Positions 1 through 6,491 of a stretch of 10,842 bases of DNA are shown piece by piece (position 1 is the stretch's first letter; each line of letters starts with the position of its first letter). The translations under genes and the position numbers were made by a program. The DNA lies in the NCBI GenBank assembly GCA_001803645.1, contig MHDW01000211.1, forward strand, positions 1,277 through 12,118. Reading direction: 5' to 3'. Below the pieces are notes generated by a model, which was given only the letters and a program-made list of their open reading frames with translations, did not search any database and was not told the DNA's origin. This stretch comes from Nitrospirae bacterium GWC2_42_7. GTDB lineage: Bacteria; Nitrospirota; Thermodesulfovibrionia; Thermodesulfovibrionales; UBA6898.

Positions 1-264
1 GACCATCAGGGAACAGGAAGAGGCGAATGTACAAGATGTCATATCAGGGTCCCGCATGGAGGCAAGGTATCGAGATTAATCTCTGCTGATAACACTGGGG
101 GAATGCCTGCGAGGTACTATCCTAATGGTACCATAGAATCAATCCTCAACTTGAGGAAGTTTACAAAAAACACTTATAACAATTATCAAAAAAGCAACTG
201 TTATTCCACATCCAGCAATTGCAGCGACCATAACAACTCAGGCAATGGCACAGAAACCTGGTAG
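1..264 (+). CDS. C-terminal part of a c-type cytochrome (5' end outside window)
   Basis: An open frame runs from the first base to a TAG stop at 262-264, giving 87 residues of a protein that begins upstream. Residues 10-14 of the visible part read CTRCH, a canonical CxxCH site where haem c is covalently attached to two cysteines with the histidine as axial ligand. This implies an exported, periplasmic or surface electron-transfer protein, probably multihaem, though only one site is visible. After it come a tyrosine/proline patch and a polar tail rich in Asn, Ser and Thr with two more cysteines that do not form a CxxCH site. The gene ends 24 bases before a strong terminator and lies directly upstream of the cytochrome c maturation genes resB and ccsA, which fits a cytochrome. 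Family and haem number cannot be decided from this fragment. Confidence 0.8.
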   Translation, partial: DHQGTGRGECTRCHIRVPHGGKVSRLISADNTGGMPARYYPNGTIESILNLRKFTKNTYNNYQKSNCYSTSSNCSDHNNSGNGTETW

Positions 265-287
265 TCTGAAATTAATATTTTATAAAA

Positions 288-313
288 GCCGGGGTAATCC
301 CCGGCCTTTTTTT
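288..313 (+). terminator. Intrinsic terminator after the cytochrome gene
   Basis: A perfect 7-bp GC-only stem (GCCGGGG pairing with CCCCGGC) closes a TAAT tetraloop at 295-298. One C and then seven T residues (307-313) follow. This is a textbook Rho-independent terminator, placed 24 bases after the cytochrome stop. It implies that resB has its own promoter in 314-382. Confidence 0.93.
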
Positions 314-357
314 GCTTTTGTATAAATCTTTCTTTTTTCGACCTATCTCCCACTGCA

Positions 358-376
358 TAAAATTTTGAGATATACT
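358..376 (+). promoter_or_regulatory. Candidate -10 elements ahead of resB
   Basis: The terminator upstream means transcription of resB should start between it and the gene. Two hexamers near the sigma70 -10 consensus lie here: TAAAAT at 358-363 and TATACT at 371-376, each matching five of six positions. Neither has a convincing -35 box at 16-18 bases. Use of TATACT would give an almost leaderless mRNA for the ATG at 383. This is a weak assignment made mainly from position. Confidence 0.2.
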
Positions 377-382
377 ATAAAA

Positions 383-1699
383 ATGCAGGCATTCAAACGA
401 CTTTTTCTTTCAAGAAAAACAATACTGGTTACTATTGTCCTTATTCTTTTGACTGTTGTTGCCGGTTTTATTATTCCCCAGAAGTTTTCAACACCCCAAA
501 GGGAATTTCAGAAATGGCAGGATGCACATTCTCAGTGGATACCGTGGATCGAGCGGTTGGGGTTTGATCACATCTATACAACACCCTGGTTTGCGCTTCT
601 TCTTTCTGTATTTCTCATGACCTTGTCGTTTTCAGCTTATGAACAGATAAAAATCTCGAGACTAAAGACATATGGGAAAGTGATGCCATCCGGAGAAAAA
701 GGAATTCCTGTTTCTGAAAGCAGGCAAGAAATTGTGAAAAAGGCGAGAAAAAAAGGATATATCAAGCTTTATGAGGACCTTGATGTTATAAGGCTTGTGA
801 AATATCCATGGGGATACTGGGGAAATGTCCTGTTTCACATAGGCATGATCATTACTATTGCCTCTGCTATTATAATTTTCCTGACCGAACGCAGGGGAAC
901 TGTCAATATTATCGAGAGAAGAACCCATTTCCCTGAGAGCGCCTGGCTTGCTGAAGAGCACGGCCTGTTAGTTGATAAGTTGGTGCTGCCAGATTCTCTT
1001 ACATTAGAAACAATCAGTCCGGAGTTCTGGGAAACTGATGAGATCAAACAGTTGACAACAGCGCTGGAATTCACTGATGAGACAGGCCAAATTAATAATT
1101 ATACGCTTCACATCAACAAGACCCTGCATTATAAAGGGATAGAGATATATCAGGGAAATAGTTTCGGCAATGCCTTTTTTATCGAATTCTCTGACAGCGA
1201 GGGCAGAATAAATAACGAGATATTACTCATTGATAATCCCAAAAAAAGGAACAAGGCAAGTTATAGCAACTTTAACTTTTTCTGGATGCCTTATCTCCTT
1301 AAGGTCAAGTATTTTGCAGATGCTGAACAGAAGATGATGGACAGTAACAACCCGCTTTTAGTGATGAGGCTTATGCAGAGGGAAAAGATTGCCGCTGAGC
1401 TACAGTTGAAAACAGGAGAGCACGGCAGGCTTGGGCCCTATGATGTGACTCTCGTACATGTTGCACGTTGGGGTAATGTCATCTGCGTTAAGAACAAAGG
1501 AATGCCCGGGATTTTTCTGGGATTTTTTATTATAATTTCAGGAGTAAGCTTAACGTATTTTATGCCTCCAAGGGAGATTTATATTAAGAGTTCTGATGGA
1601 AGTTTGTTTCTTTCATTCAGGAGCGGGAGGTTTAAGAGTTTGTACAGGGAAGAATTTGAAAAGATTTACAAAAGCAAAGAAGGCAGGAGGTCAGCATGA
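383..1699 (+). CDS. resB: ResB/CcsB, System II cytochrome c biogenesis protein
   Basis: ResB (CcsB, Ccs1) partners CcsA in System II: the complex carries haem across the inner membrane and attaches it to CxxCH sites of apocytochromes in the periplasm. The 438-residue product has the family layout: TM1 near residues 13-33, TM2 about 64-85, TM3 about 145-168, a large periplasmic domain, and TM4 about 376-396 with a short cytoplasmic tail. His152 in the LFH motif of TM3 matches the position of the conserved transmembrane haem-ligand histidine. The segment before TM4 (residues about 355-375) resembles the conserved ResB region that ends in a Pro-Gly before the last helix. I chose the ATG at 383 over an in-frame TTG at 365 because the ATG leaves a normal short N-terminus; neither has a clear Shine-Dalgarno. 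It overlaps ccsA by four bases, indicating one operon. Confidence 0.9.
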   Translation: MQAFKRLFLSRKTILVTIVLILLTVVAGFIIPQKFSTPQREFQKWQDAHSQWIPWIERLGFDHIYTTPWFALLLSVFLMTLSFSAYEQIKISRLKTYGKVMPSGEKGIPVSESRQEIVKKARKKGYIKLYEDLDVIRLVKYPWGYWGNVLFHIGMIITIASAIIIFLTERRGTVNIIERRTHFPESAWLAEEHGLLVDKLVLPDSLTLETISPEFWETDEIKQLTTALEFTDETGQINNYTLHINKTLHYKGIEIYQGNSFGNAFFIEFSDSEGRINNEILLIDNPKKRNKASYSNFNFFWMPYLLKVKYFADAEQKMMDSNNPLLVMRLMQREKIAAELQLKTGEHGRLGPYDVTLVHVARWGNVICVKNKGMPGIFLGFFIIISGVSLTYFMPPREIYIKSSDGSLFLSFRSGRFKSLYREEFEKIYKSKEGRRSA

Positions 1700-2523
1700 A
1701 CAATCCGCTTTTTATAGACAGAGCTATTCACTGGCTGGCAGTAATAATCTATGTGGCTGCTTCAATCGTCAATACATACGGCCTTATTTTCAGAAAAGAA
1801 AGGTCTGAGCAAACAGCTTATTATATCATCGTAACAGGGCTTTTTGTTCATGGCATAGCAATTGTTTACAGGTGGACAATAGCTGGCCACGGGCCTTACA
1901 TGGTTAGATATGAGGTCCTTTCATCAAATGCATGGGTAGCGCTCTCAACGTTTCTTGTGTTTAGCAGGTTTTTTCCGAAGATCAGGTCTGCGAGCATTTT
2001 TATGTTCCCTGCCGTATTTCTACTGATCGCATTAGGTCTGTTCTTTAACCCTGAGGTGACAAAACTCCCTCCAAGCCTTAAAAGCATATGGCTTGTACTT
2101 CACGTAGTTTTTTATAAAATTGCGTTTGGGACTATATTGATCGCATTTGCACTATCGGTTTTTTATATTCTTAGAAACCGAACTAAAATAAAATGGTCTG
2201 AGAGGTTCCCTGATAATGAGACACTCGATATCTATGCTTACAGATTTGCTGGTTTTGGCTTCACCTTCTGGTCAATCGGGATGCTCGCAGGTTCTATCTG
2301 GGCATACCAGTCATGGGGACGATTCTGGGGCTGGGACCCTGTAGAAACCTGGTCTCTCATAACATGGATATCCTTCGGCATATATCTTCACCTCCGGCGC
2401 TTCTTCGAATGGAAAGATGAGAAGGCAGCCCTTCTTTTCATATTCTGTTTTATTCTTTCACTTATTTCTTTGTTCTTCATACCGATATTGGAGTCTTCAA
2501 TTCATTCAGAGTATTTCAAGTGA
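1696..2523 (+). CDS. ccsA: CcsA/ResC, System II haem transporter and ligase subunit
   Basis: CcsA is the multi-pass inner-membrane subunit of System II that presents haem to apocytochrome c. The 275-residue protein is hydrophobic throughout, with about eight predicted helices. The diagnostic tryptophan-rich haem-binding loop, WGRFWGWDPVETW, is at residues 207-219. Histidines fit the family's ligand pattern: His136 (WLVLH, periplasmic side), His232 (YLHLRR, transmembrane) and His270 (IHSEY, last periplasmic segment). Its length is typical of a stand-alone CcsA rather than a CcsBA fusion. The start is well fixed: AGGAGG at 1685-1690 sits five bases before the ATG, which overlaps the resB stop as ATGA. 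With ResB it forms the full synthetase core. I see no thioredoxin-like CcsX/ResA or CcdA in this window, so thiol reduction must be encoded elsewhere. Confidence 0.95.
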   Translation: MNNPLFIDRAIHWLAVIIYVAASIVNTYGLIFRKERSEQTAYYIIVTGLFVHGIAIVYRWTIAGHGPYMVRYEVLSSNAWVALSTFLVFSRFFPKIRSASIFMFPAVFLLIALGLFFNPEVTKLPPSLKSIWLVLHVVFYKIAFGTILIAFALSVFYILRNRTKIKWSERFPDNETLDIYAYRFAGFGFTFWSIGMLAGSIWAYQSWGRFWGWDPVETWSLITWISFGIYLHLRRFFEWKDEKAALLFIFCFILSLISLFFIPILESSIHSEYFK

Positions 2524-2542
2524 AAAAACAGCGGGTAGTAAA

Positions 2543-2884
2543 ATGAAAAAAGCCTTCACTATATTCATCGGTTTCCTTCATGACTTTGCAGCCGGATGCT
2601 GGGCTGCTGCCATGTTTGCAATATACTGGCTTAACAGGCAGGCAGTCCCTCCTGAATCATCGGACGTTATACTCGGACTCAAAAAACAGTTTTTTTATTT
2701 TGGGATTGTCTGTGTTCTTATCGTATTTGCCACAGGTGCTGGAAGGACCTTCACTTATGCGAACAATCTTTATGGGGAGAACGCGGAAAAGATGCGGAGG
2801 AAGATGCTGATATTGAAGCACATCGTCTTATTCTCTGTTTTCGGTCTCGGTCTTTACTGGGGATGGACAACAGTGTTCAGATAG
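2543..2884 (+). CDS. Small three-helix membrane protein with paired histidines, CopD-like
   Basis: A 113-residue integral membrane protein begins 19 bases after ccsA. Three hydrophobic helices are visible: about residues 5-29, 49-72 and 92-109. His13 follows a phenylalanine/leucine run in TM1, and His93 follows Lys92 at the start of TM3. Membrane histidines in LH and KH contexts recall the haem-b-binding CopD/HemJ-like four-helix proteins, so b-haem binding or a cytochrome-linked role is plausible, but this is inference from a faint likeness. I chose the ATG at 2543; the frame is open further upstream inside ccsA, but that stretch has no ATG start outside the ccsA coding region and would add a shadow N-terminus. 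The ribosome site is weak (GGGTAG at 2533-2538). Tight linkage to resB-ccsA suggests a function in cytochrome assembly or respiration. Confidence 0.75.
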   Translation: MKKAFTIFIGFLHDFAAGCWAAAMFAIYWLNRQAVPPESSDVILGLKKQFFYFGIVCVLIVFATGAGRTFTYANNLYGENAEKMRRKMLILKHIVLFSVFGLGLYWGWTTVFR

Positions 2885-2925
2885 GGCAATATTAGGTAAA
2901 ACATTCATGTTGTAAAGCAACACAA

Positions 2926-3150
2926 ATGAGACATGAAAATGACACCCTCCCCTCAAGGGATTTTTATATGGACAAGCTGAAAAACCTTGAAGGGTTGACT
3001 CCTGAGAAACAGAAGTTTATGCTCAAGGTCATAAAACTGATAGCCACTAATTCCTATCTTGCCAAGCATATGCAGGGAAATATGCCGGGAGAGATAAAGG
3101 AATTAATTAAAAAAGCTGGCAATAAGGTACTGAAAACAGAGCCAGCTTAA
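2926..3150 (+). CDS. Small conserved-looking hypothetical protein (74 or 60 residues)
   Basis: A short ORF encodes 74 residues from the ATG at 2926, or 60 from the in-frame ATG at 2968. The downstream start has AAGGGA at 2955-2960, seven bases ahead, while the upstream one has no ribosome site and lies three bases after a small hairpin (2908-2922). The shorter product may therefore be the real one. The protein is soluble, lysine-rich and predicted to be mostly helical, without cysteines, signal peptide or membrane segment. The core LTPEKQKFMLKVIKLIA is an amphipathic helix. Codon choice resembles the neighbouring genes, which supports coding. I do not recognise a family. It lies 41 bases after the paired-histidine membrane protein and could be the last gene of that operon. 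Confidence 0.6.
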   Translation: MRHENDTLPSRDFYMDKLKNLEGLTPEKQKFMLKVIKLIATNSYLAKHMQGNMPGEIKELIKKAGNKVLKTEPA

Positions 3151-3211
3151 ATAATAATTCTCAAGAATTCAATATGTCATAACAATAAGATCAGATTGAA
3201 ATCAAAAGACT

Positions 3212-3240
3212 TTGAAGGCACTTAGGTCTCTGCTTATTAA
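3212..3240 (+). promoter_or_regulatory. Candidate promoter before the lipoprotein gene
   Basis: The 167-base gap between 3150 and 3318 is the longest non-coding stretch after the first operon and is AT-rich. TTGAAG (3212-3217) and TATTAA (3235-3240) are spaced by 17 bases, each matching four of six sigma70 consensus positions. A second weak pair is TTGCAT (3271-3276) with CATTAT (3294-3299), also 17 apart. Either could serve the 3318 gene. Neither stands out strongly from AT-rich background. Confidence 0.25.
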
Positions 3241-3317
3241 AAGTAATTGCATTTGTGAGCTTAATCCTGTTTGCATTTTTCCTCTGAAAATAGCATTATT
3301 TAAGTAGCATAAAGCAT

Positions 3318-4073
3318 ATGAAAAGATATCTTTATAAATACAAATGCCGGATGTACATAGTCATTGCGTGCCTGTTTGCGCTATTAAGCGCCTGCGCTTC
3401 AACCAACATCTTTTCAAATTTCAGCTCAGGTGAGCTGAAAAACAGCCTTCCTTTATTCGATAAGGACAAGATTGAAGAAACACATTCTGTTTCAATACCA
3501 CAGTTCTTTAATGACAACAACAACTGGACCAGTTTGACACAGGAAATTCTCTCATCAGCAAAACTATCTATCATTCCTTATGAGAAAACTGCAAATGCTG
3601 TAAAGGCAGGCAAAAAAGATCTCCATCTCTTGTCTCCTGAAGAAAGGGCTGATCATTTAACTGCTCTCGCCAGATCGCTTCACGCTGATGCTGTCCTTAA
3701 CGGACTGATACTCAATAAAGACAGTCATAACGAACTTGTCCTTCAGCTTCTGTCTTCAAAAGACTCACGGGTTATATGGTGGCAGTCTGTTGATTTCAGC
3801 GTTAAACATGGAGCTGTTGTTCAAAACGATCAAAAAACCCTTCTTATAAAAATGCTCTCTCCTGTTCTTCAGTACATCGGCCAAAAGGAAAAGCCTCTTG
3901 TGAGCCCTTTCAAACAGCAACCAAAAATTGATGCCCTGCCAAAAATAGGGGAACAGCCTGTTGTACCCAAAACAGAGCCTCAGCCTAAGATCGATATTAA
4001 GCCAAAACCAAAAAAAGAACTGGAAAAGGATCTCGAATCTCCTGTGCCTGATGATGATTTCAGCCCGATGTGA
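3318..4073 (+). CDS. Outer-membrane lipoprotein with a TolB/CsgG-like domain
   Basis: The 251-residue protein starts with a basic segment, a hydrophobic stretch and the lipobox LSAC with Cys26, the expected lipidation site for signal peptidase II. Alanine follows the cysteine, not aspartate, so sorting to the outer membrane is expected. Residues about 55-200 have the rhythm of TolB-N/CsgG/LpoB-like lipoproteins: a strand, a helix, a strand ending in IIPYEK, and a helix leading into ARSLHADAVLNGLIL, resembling the usual 'lGaDavvtG' strand. From about 200 the tail is rich in Pro and Lys with repeated PKI units and ends in an acidic DDD, suiting a flexible linker through the periplasm. No clear Shine-Dalgarno precedes ATG 3318; ATG 3351 is possible but would shorten the basic N-region. 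It is three bases from the next gene, so they are probably cotranscribed. The fold call is inference. Confidence 0.7.
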   Translation: MKRYLYKYKCRMYIVIACLFALLSACASTNIFSNFSSGELKNSLPLFDKDKIEETHSVSIPQFFNDNNNWTSLTQEILSSAKLSIIPYEKTANAVKAGKKDLHLLSPEERADHLTALARSLHADAVLNGLILNKDSHNELVLQLLSSKDSRVIWWQSVDFSVKHGAVVQNDQKTLLIKMLSPVLQYIGQKEKPLVSPFKQQPKIDALPKIGEQPVVPKTEPQPKIDIKPKPKKELEKDLESPVPDDDFSPM

Positions 4074-4076
4074 TCT

Positions 4077-5174
4077 ATGGAAAACCCTCCTGAGATCATA
4101 ATGAGATGCCCTAAATGCATGAAGGACTTTTCTCCTGATGTCTCCTTTTGCGAGACCTGTTCTGTAATACTTGAACCTGTAGAGATCGAACCCGCAGAAC
4201 CCGTAAAGGCAGAGGCAGGTGCTCAGCCTGAAGATAAAAACACATCAGACAATAGTGATAAGATCGAAGAAGTAACTCTCGAAACACTTAAGGCTGATAT
4301 CGAAAATAAATTTATTTTTACTGTTCTGGTCGAGTTGGGCCAATTAAAAAAGAAACTTTCCAAAAAAGAAGGTCTCCTGTCTGAACTGGAAGGCAGTCAG
4401 TCAAAAATGAATCTCTCGAGTTTTCTTGTCAAACACAGAAAAGCTGAGTCAGAGATAGAAGAGATCATAGTTAAAACTGTAAAACTCGAAACAGCGATCG
4501 ATAATCTGAAAGGAAAGATCGAAAACGATATTCAGAAACTTGAATCAACTTTAGGTGAATTAAAAGACCCTGGAATTCTCTGGTTTCTCAGCAACAGCGG
4601 GCGCTATTACAGGATGTTATCCTCTGAATTAAAGACCAAAAAATCCCTTATTGAAGTTATTCTGCAGAAGAAACCTGAGATATATCTTAAAACAAAACAT
4701 CTTGGAAAGATCTATCTCAGCTTCGGTCTTGCCTTTATCCTTGGTCTTTCCATAACATGGTTATTTATCAATTATTCCCACAAAGACCCTGTAAGCACTG
4801 CCCCTACTCAAGAAACATCCATACAGATCAGCGAAAAAACCATCCTGGAATTACTCGAAGACATAAAAAAGGCAAATCAGTCAAAAGACCTTGATTTGCT
4901 GGAATCAAAATATTCAAAGAACTATCCGGAACTTGCAAAAAGAAAAACAACAGCCTTAGAACAATGGCAGAAATATGACTTCAAATCCATGACATACCTG
5001 GTCACAGATCTGCAGACAAGAACAGATTCAGCAAACGCAACAGTAGTATGGGACATGGAACTCAGTTCAAAAAAATCAGGGAGCACTAAAATAATCTCCC
5101 AGAAACTCGATGTTGGGTTCATACTTGAAGACGGAAAGCTCAGGATAAGTTCAGTAGATAAGGTCGGGCAATAA
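4077..5174 (+). CDS. Zinc-ribbon, coiled-coil, single-TM protein with NTF2-like C-terminus
   Basis: A 365-residue protein of clear modular build. Residues 11-28 form a short zinc ribbon, C11-x2-C14 and C25-x2-C28. An acidic Glu/Pro linker follows, then a long Lys/Glu/Leu-rich helical stretch at about 65-160 that looks like a coiled coil. A single membrane helix spans about 212-232. The basic residues before it and neutral ones after it predict the zinc ribbon and coiled coil in the cytoplasm and the C-terminus outside. Residues about 250-365 (helices, then alternating strands including TVVWDMEL and VGFILEDGKLRISSV) resemble SnoaL/NTF2-like nuclear-transport-factor folds often seen in envelope proteins. 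The role is unknown. An alternative start at ATG 4101 would still retain the zinc ribbon. Its neighbour, the lipoprotein, suggests a shared envelope function. Confidence 0.75.
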   Translation: MENPPEIIMRCPKCMKDFSPDVSFCETCSVILEPVEIEPAEPVKAEAGAQPEDKNTSDNSDKIEEVTLETLKADIENKFIFTVLVELGQLKKKLSKKEGLLSELEGSQSKMNLSSFLVKHRKAESEIEEIIVKTVKLETAIDNLKGKIENDIQKLESTLGELKDPGILWFLSNSGRYYRMLSSELKTKKSLIEVILQKKPEIYLKTKHLGKIYLSFGLAFILGLSITWLFINYSHKDPVSTAPTQETSIQISEKTILELLEDIKKANQSKDLDLLESKYSKNYPELAKRKTTALEQWQKYDFKSMTYLVTDLQTRTDSANATVVWDMELSSKKSGSTKIISQKLDVGFILEDGKLRISSVDKVGQ

Positions 5175-5183
5175 TACCGCACT

Positions 5184-6491
5184 ATGTCTATGTCTAACAC
5201 ACGCCTTCTTGCAGTAAAAGCCCTTCTGGATATATTCGGAAAAGGTTTAAAACCAAAGAACTCGATAGAAAATAATTCACAAAACCTCGAAAAACGGGAC
5301 AGGGCTTTTGTCATGGAGATTGTTTATGGAGTCCTGAGATTCAGGGATACGATTGACTGGATCCTCAGGCATTTTTTGAAAAATCCCGAGAGACTTGATG
5401 ATTTTATTGTCAACAATCTAAGAACTGCTGTGTATCAGATATATTTCATGCGGGTACCGGACTGGGCTGTTCTGAACGAATCTGTTGAACTCGAAAAAGG
5501 CAATGGCAAACCTGCGTTGGTCAATGCTGTTTTAAGAAATGTTCTCAGACAAAAAGAGAACATTACGCTGCCGGTCAAATCAGGGCTCTATGATGCTGAT
5601 ATTTCCCTCAACACATCGCATCCAAAGTGGCTTATTAAAAGATGGATCAAGCGATTCGGGGAAAAAGAAACAGAATCTATTGCTGAAGCAAACAACAAAA
5701 TACCTCCCTTCACTATCAGAGTGAACACATTAAAGATCACAAAAGAAAAGCTTATTTCAATGTTGTCAGAAAGAGGTATTATGTCCGAACCGACCGCATT
5801 TTCTTTTGATGGCATTATTCTTAAAGACATCTCATATGATGACATCTCTTTTGCCAAAGGACTTTTTTTTGTTCAGGATGAGGCTTCACAGCTTATCTCA
5901 TATCTCCTTGATCCAAAACCGGGTGAGAAGATTCTGGACGCATGCGCTGCACCCGGCGGCAAAACAACACACATTGCACAGCTTATGAAAGACAACGGAG
6001 AGATCCTTGCAGTCGAAAAAGATCCGGAGAGGATCCCGATGCTCAAGGAGAATATCATGAATCTTGATATCAAGTCTGTCAGGATAATCAATTCCAGCCT
6101 CTTTGAACTGAAGGATAATGAAGAATTTGACAGAATACTCGTTGATTCCCCCTGCTCTGCTACAGGTGTAATAAGAAGAAACCCTGACATAAAATACAAG
6201 CATAGGGCAAAGGATCTTTCGGAATACGGTTCAAAACAAAAAAAACTGCTCTTGTCAGCCTCAAAACATCTGAGAAAAAATGGGACTCTTGTATATTCTG
6301 TCTGCTCAACTGAACCTGAAGAAGGAGAGGATGTAATAAATGAATTCTTGAAGACTGCGGATGATTTCCGTATTATAGATACAGATGTTTCTTTCTTGGA
6401 TCATTTTATGAATAAAGGTTTTTTCAGGACATATCCTCATAAACATAACATGGATGGTTTTTTTGGAGTGAAACTTTGCAGAAAAATATAA
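5184..6491 (+). CDS. rsmB: 16S rRNA (cytosine(967)-C5)-methyltransferase RsmB
   Basis: RsmB (Sun/Fmu) methylates C967 of 16S rRNA using S-adenosylmethionine in the cytoplasm. The 435-residue length matches the family. Residues about 1-130 are the NusB-like RNA-binding domain (RLLAVKALLDIF at the start). The Rossmann methyltransferase domain carries motif I DACAAPGGKT at 252-261, motif IV DSPCSATG with Cys324, and the motif VI cysteine Cys374 in YSVCSTEPEEGEDV. By family knowledge, the motif VI cysteine is the nucleophile and the motif IV cysteine releases the product; both are present. Motif VI departs from the usual YSTC...EN form (Val for Thr, Gly for Asn). The ATG at 5184 is nine bases after the preceding stop and has no good Shine-Dalgarno; ATG 5190 is an alternative. 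Its end overlaps the next gene by 16 bases. Confidence 0.95.
   Translation: MSMSNTRLLAVKALLDIFGKGLKPKNSIENNSQNLEKRDRAFVMEIVYGVLRFRDTIDWILRHFLKNPERLDDFIVNNLRTAVYQIYFMRVPDWAVLNESVELEKGNGKPALVNAVLRNVLRQKENITLPVKSGLYDADISLNTSHPKWLIKRWIKRFGEKETESIAEANNKIPPFTIRVNTLKITKEKLISMLSERGIMSEPTAFSFDGIILKDISYDDISFAKGLFFVQDEASQLISYLLDPKPGEKILDACAAPGGKTTHIAQLMKDNGEILAVEKDPERIPMLKENIMNLDIKSVRIINSSLFELKDNEEFDRILVDSPCSATGVIRRNPDIKYKHRAKDLSEYGSKQKKLLLSASKHLRKNGTLVYSVCSTEPEEGEDVINEFLKTADDFRIIDTDVSFLDHFMNKGFFRTYPHKHNMDGFFGVKLCRKI
6465..6468 (+). promoter_or_regulatory. Ribosome binding site that fixes the TTG start of the PASTA gene
   Basis: GGAG lies inside the 3' end of rsmB, seven bases before the TTG at 6476. 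The next in-frame ATG would cut the membrane helix of the PASTA protein in half, so this site and TTG start are strongly preferred. Confidence 0.7.

Noticed and set aside
193..233. C-x6-C-x2-H in the cytochrome tail as a second haem site
   Set aside because: Covalent haem sites need Cys directly followed by His (CxnCH); here the last cysteine and the histidine are separated by two residues.
321..326. TATAAA at 321 as the resB -10 box
   Set aside because: The matching -35 position falls within the terminator stem and has no resemblance to TTGACA.
2417..2542. N-terminal extension of the paired-histidine membrane protein to 155 residues
   Set aside because: The extra 42 residues lie inside ccsA in another frame; ATG 2543 gives a normal MKKA membrane-protein start.
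3156..3169. AATTCT/AGAATT inverted repeat as a terminator after the small ORF
   Set aside because: The stem is AT-rich with a two-base loop and no T-run follows, so it would not terminate efficiently. It might be an operator, but nothing supports that.
4922..5314. 130-codon open frame on the minus strand across the zinc-ribbon gene and rsmB
   Set aside because: It is antisense to two well-supported genes, with no ribosome site or recognisable domain; a shadow frame.
5873..6203. Two overlapping minus-strand frames of about 100 codons in rsmB
   Set aside because: They are opposite the conserved methyltransferase motifs, whose codon constraints create open antisense frames.
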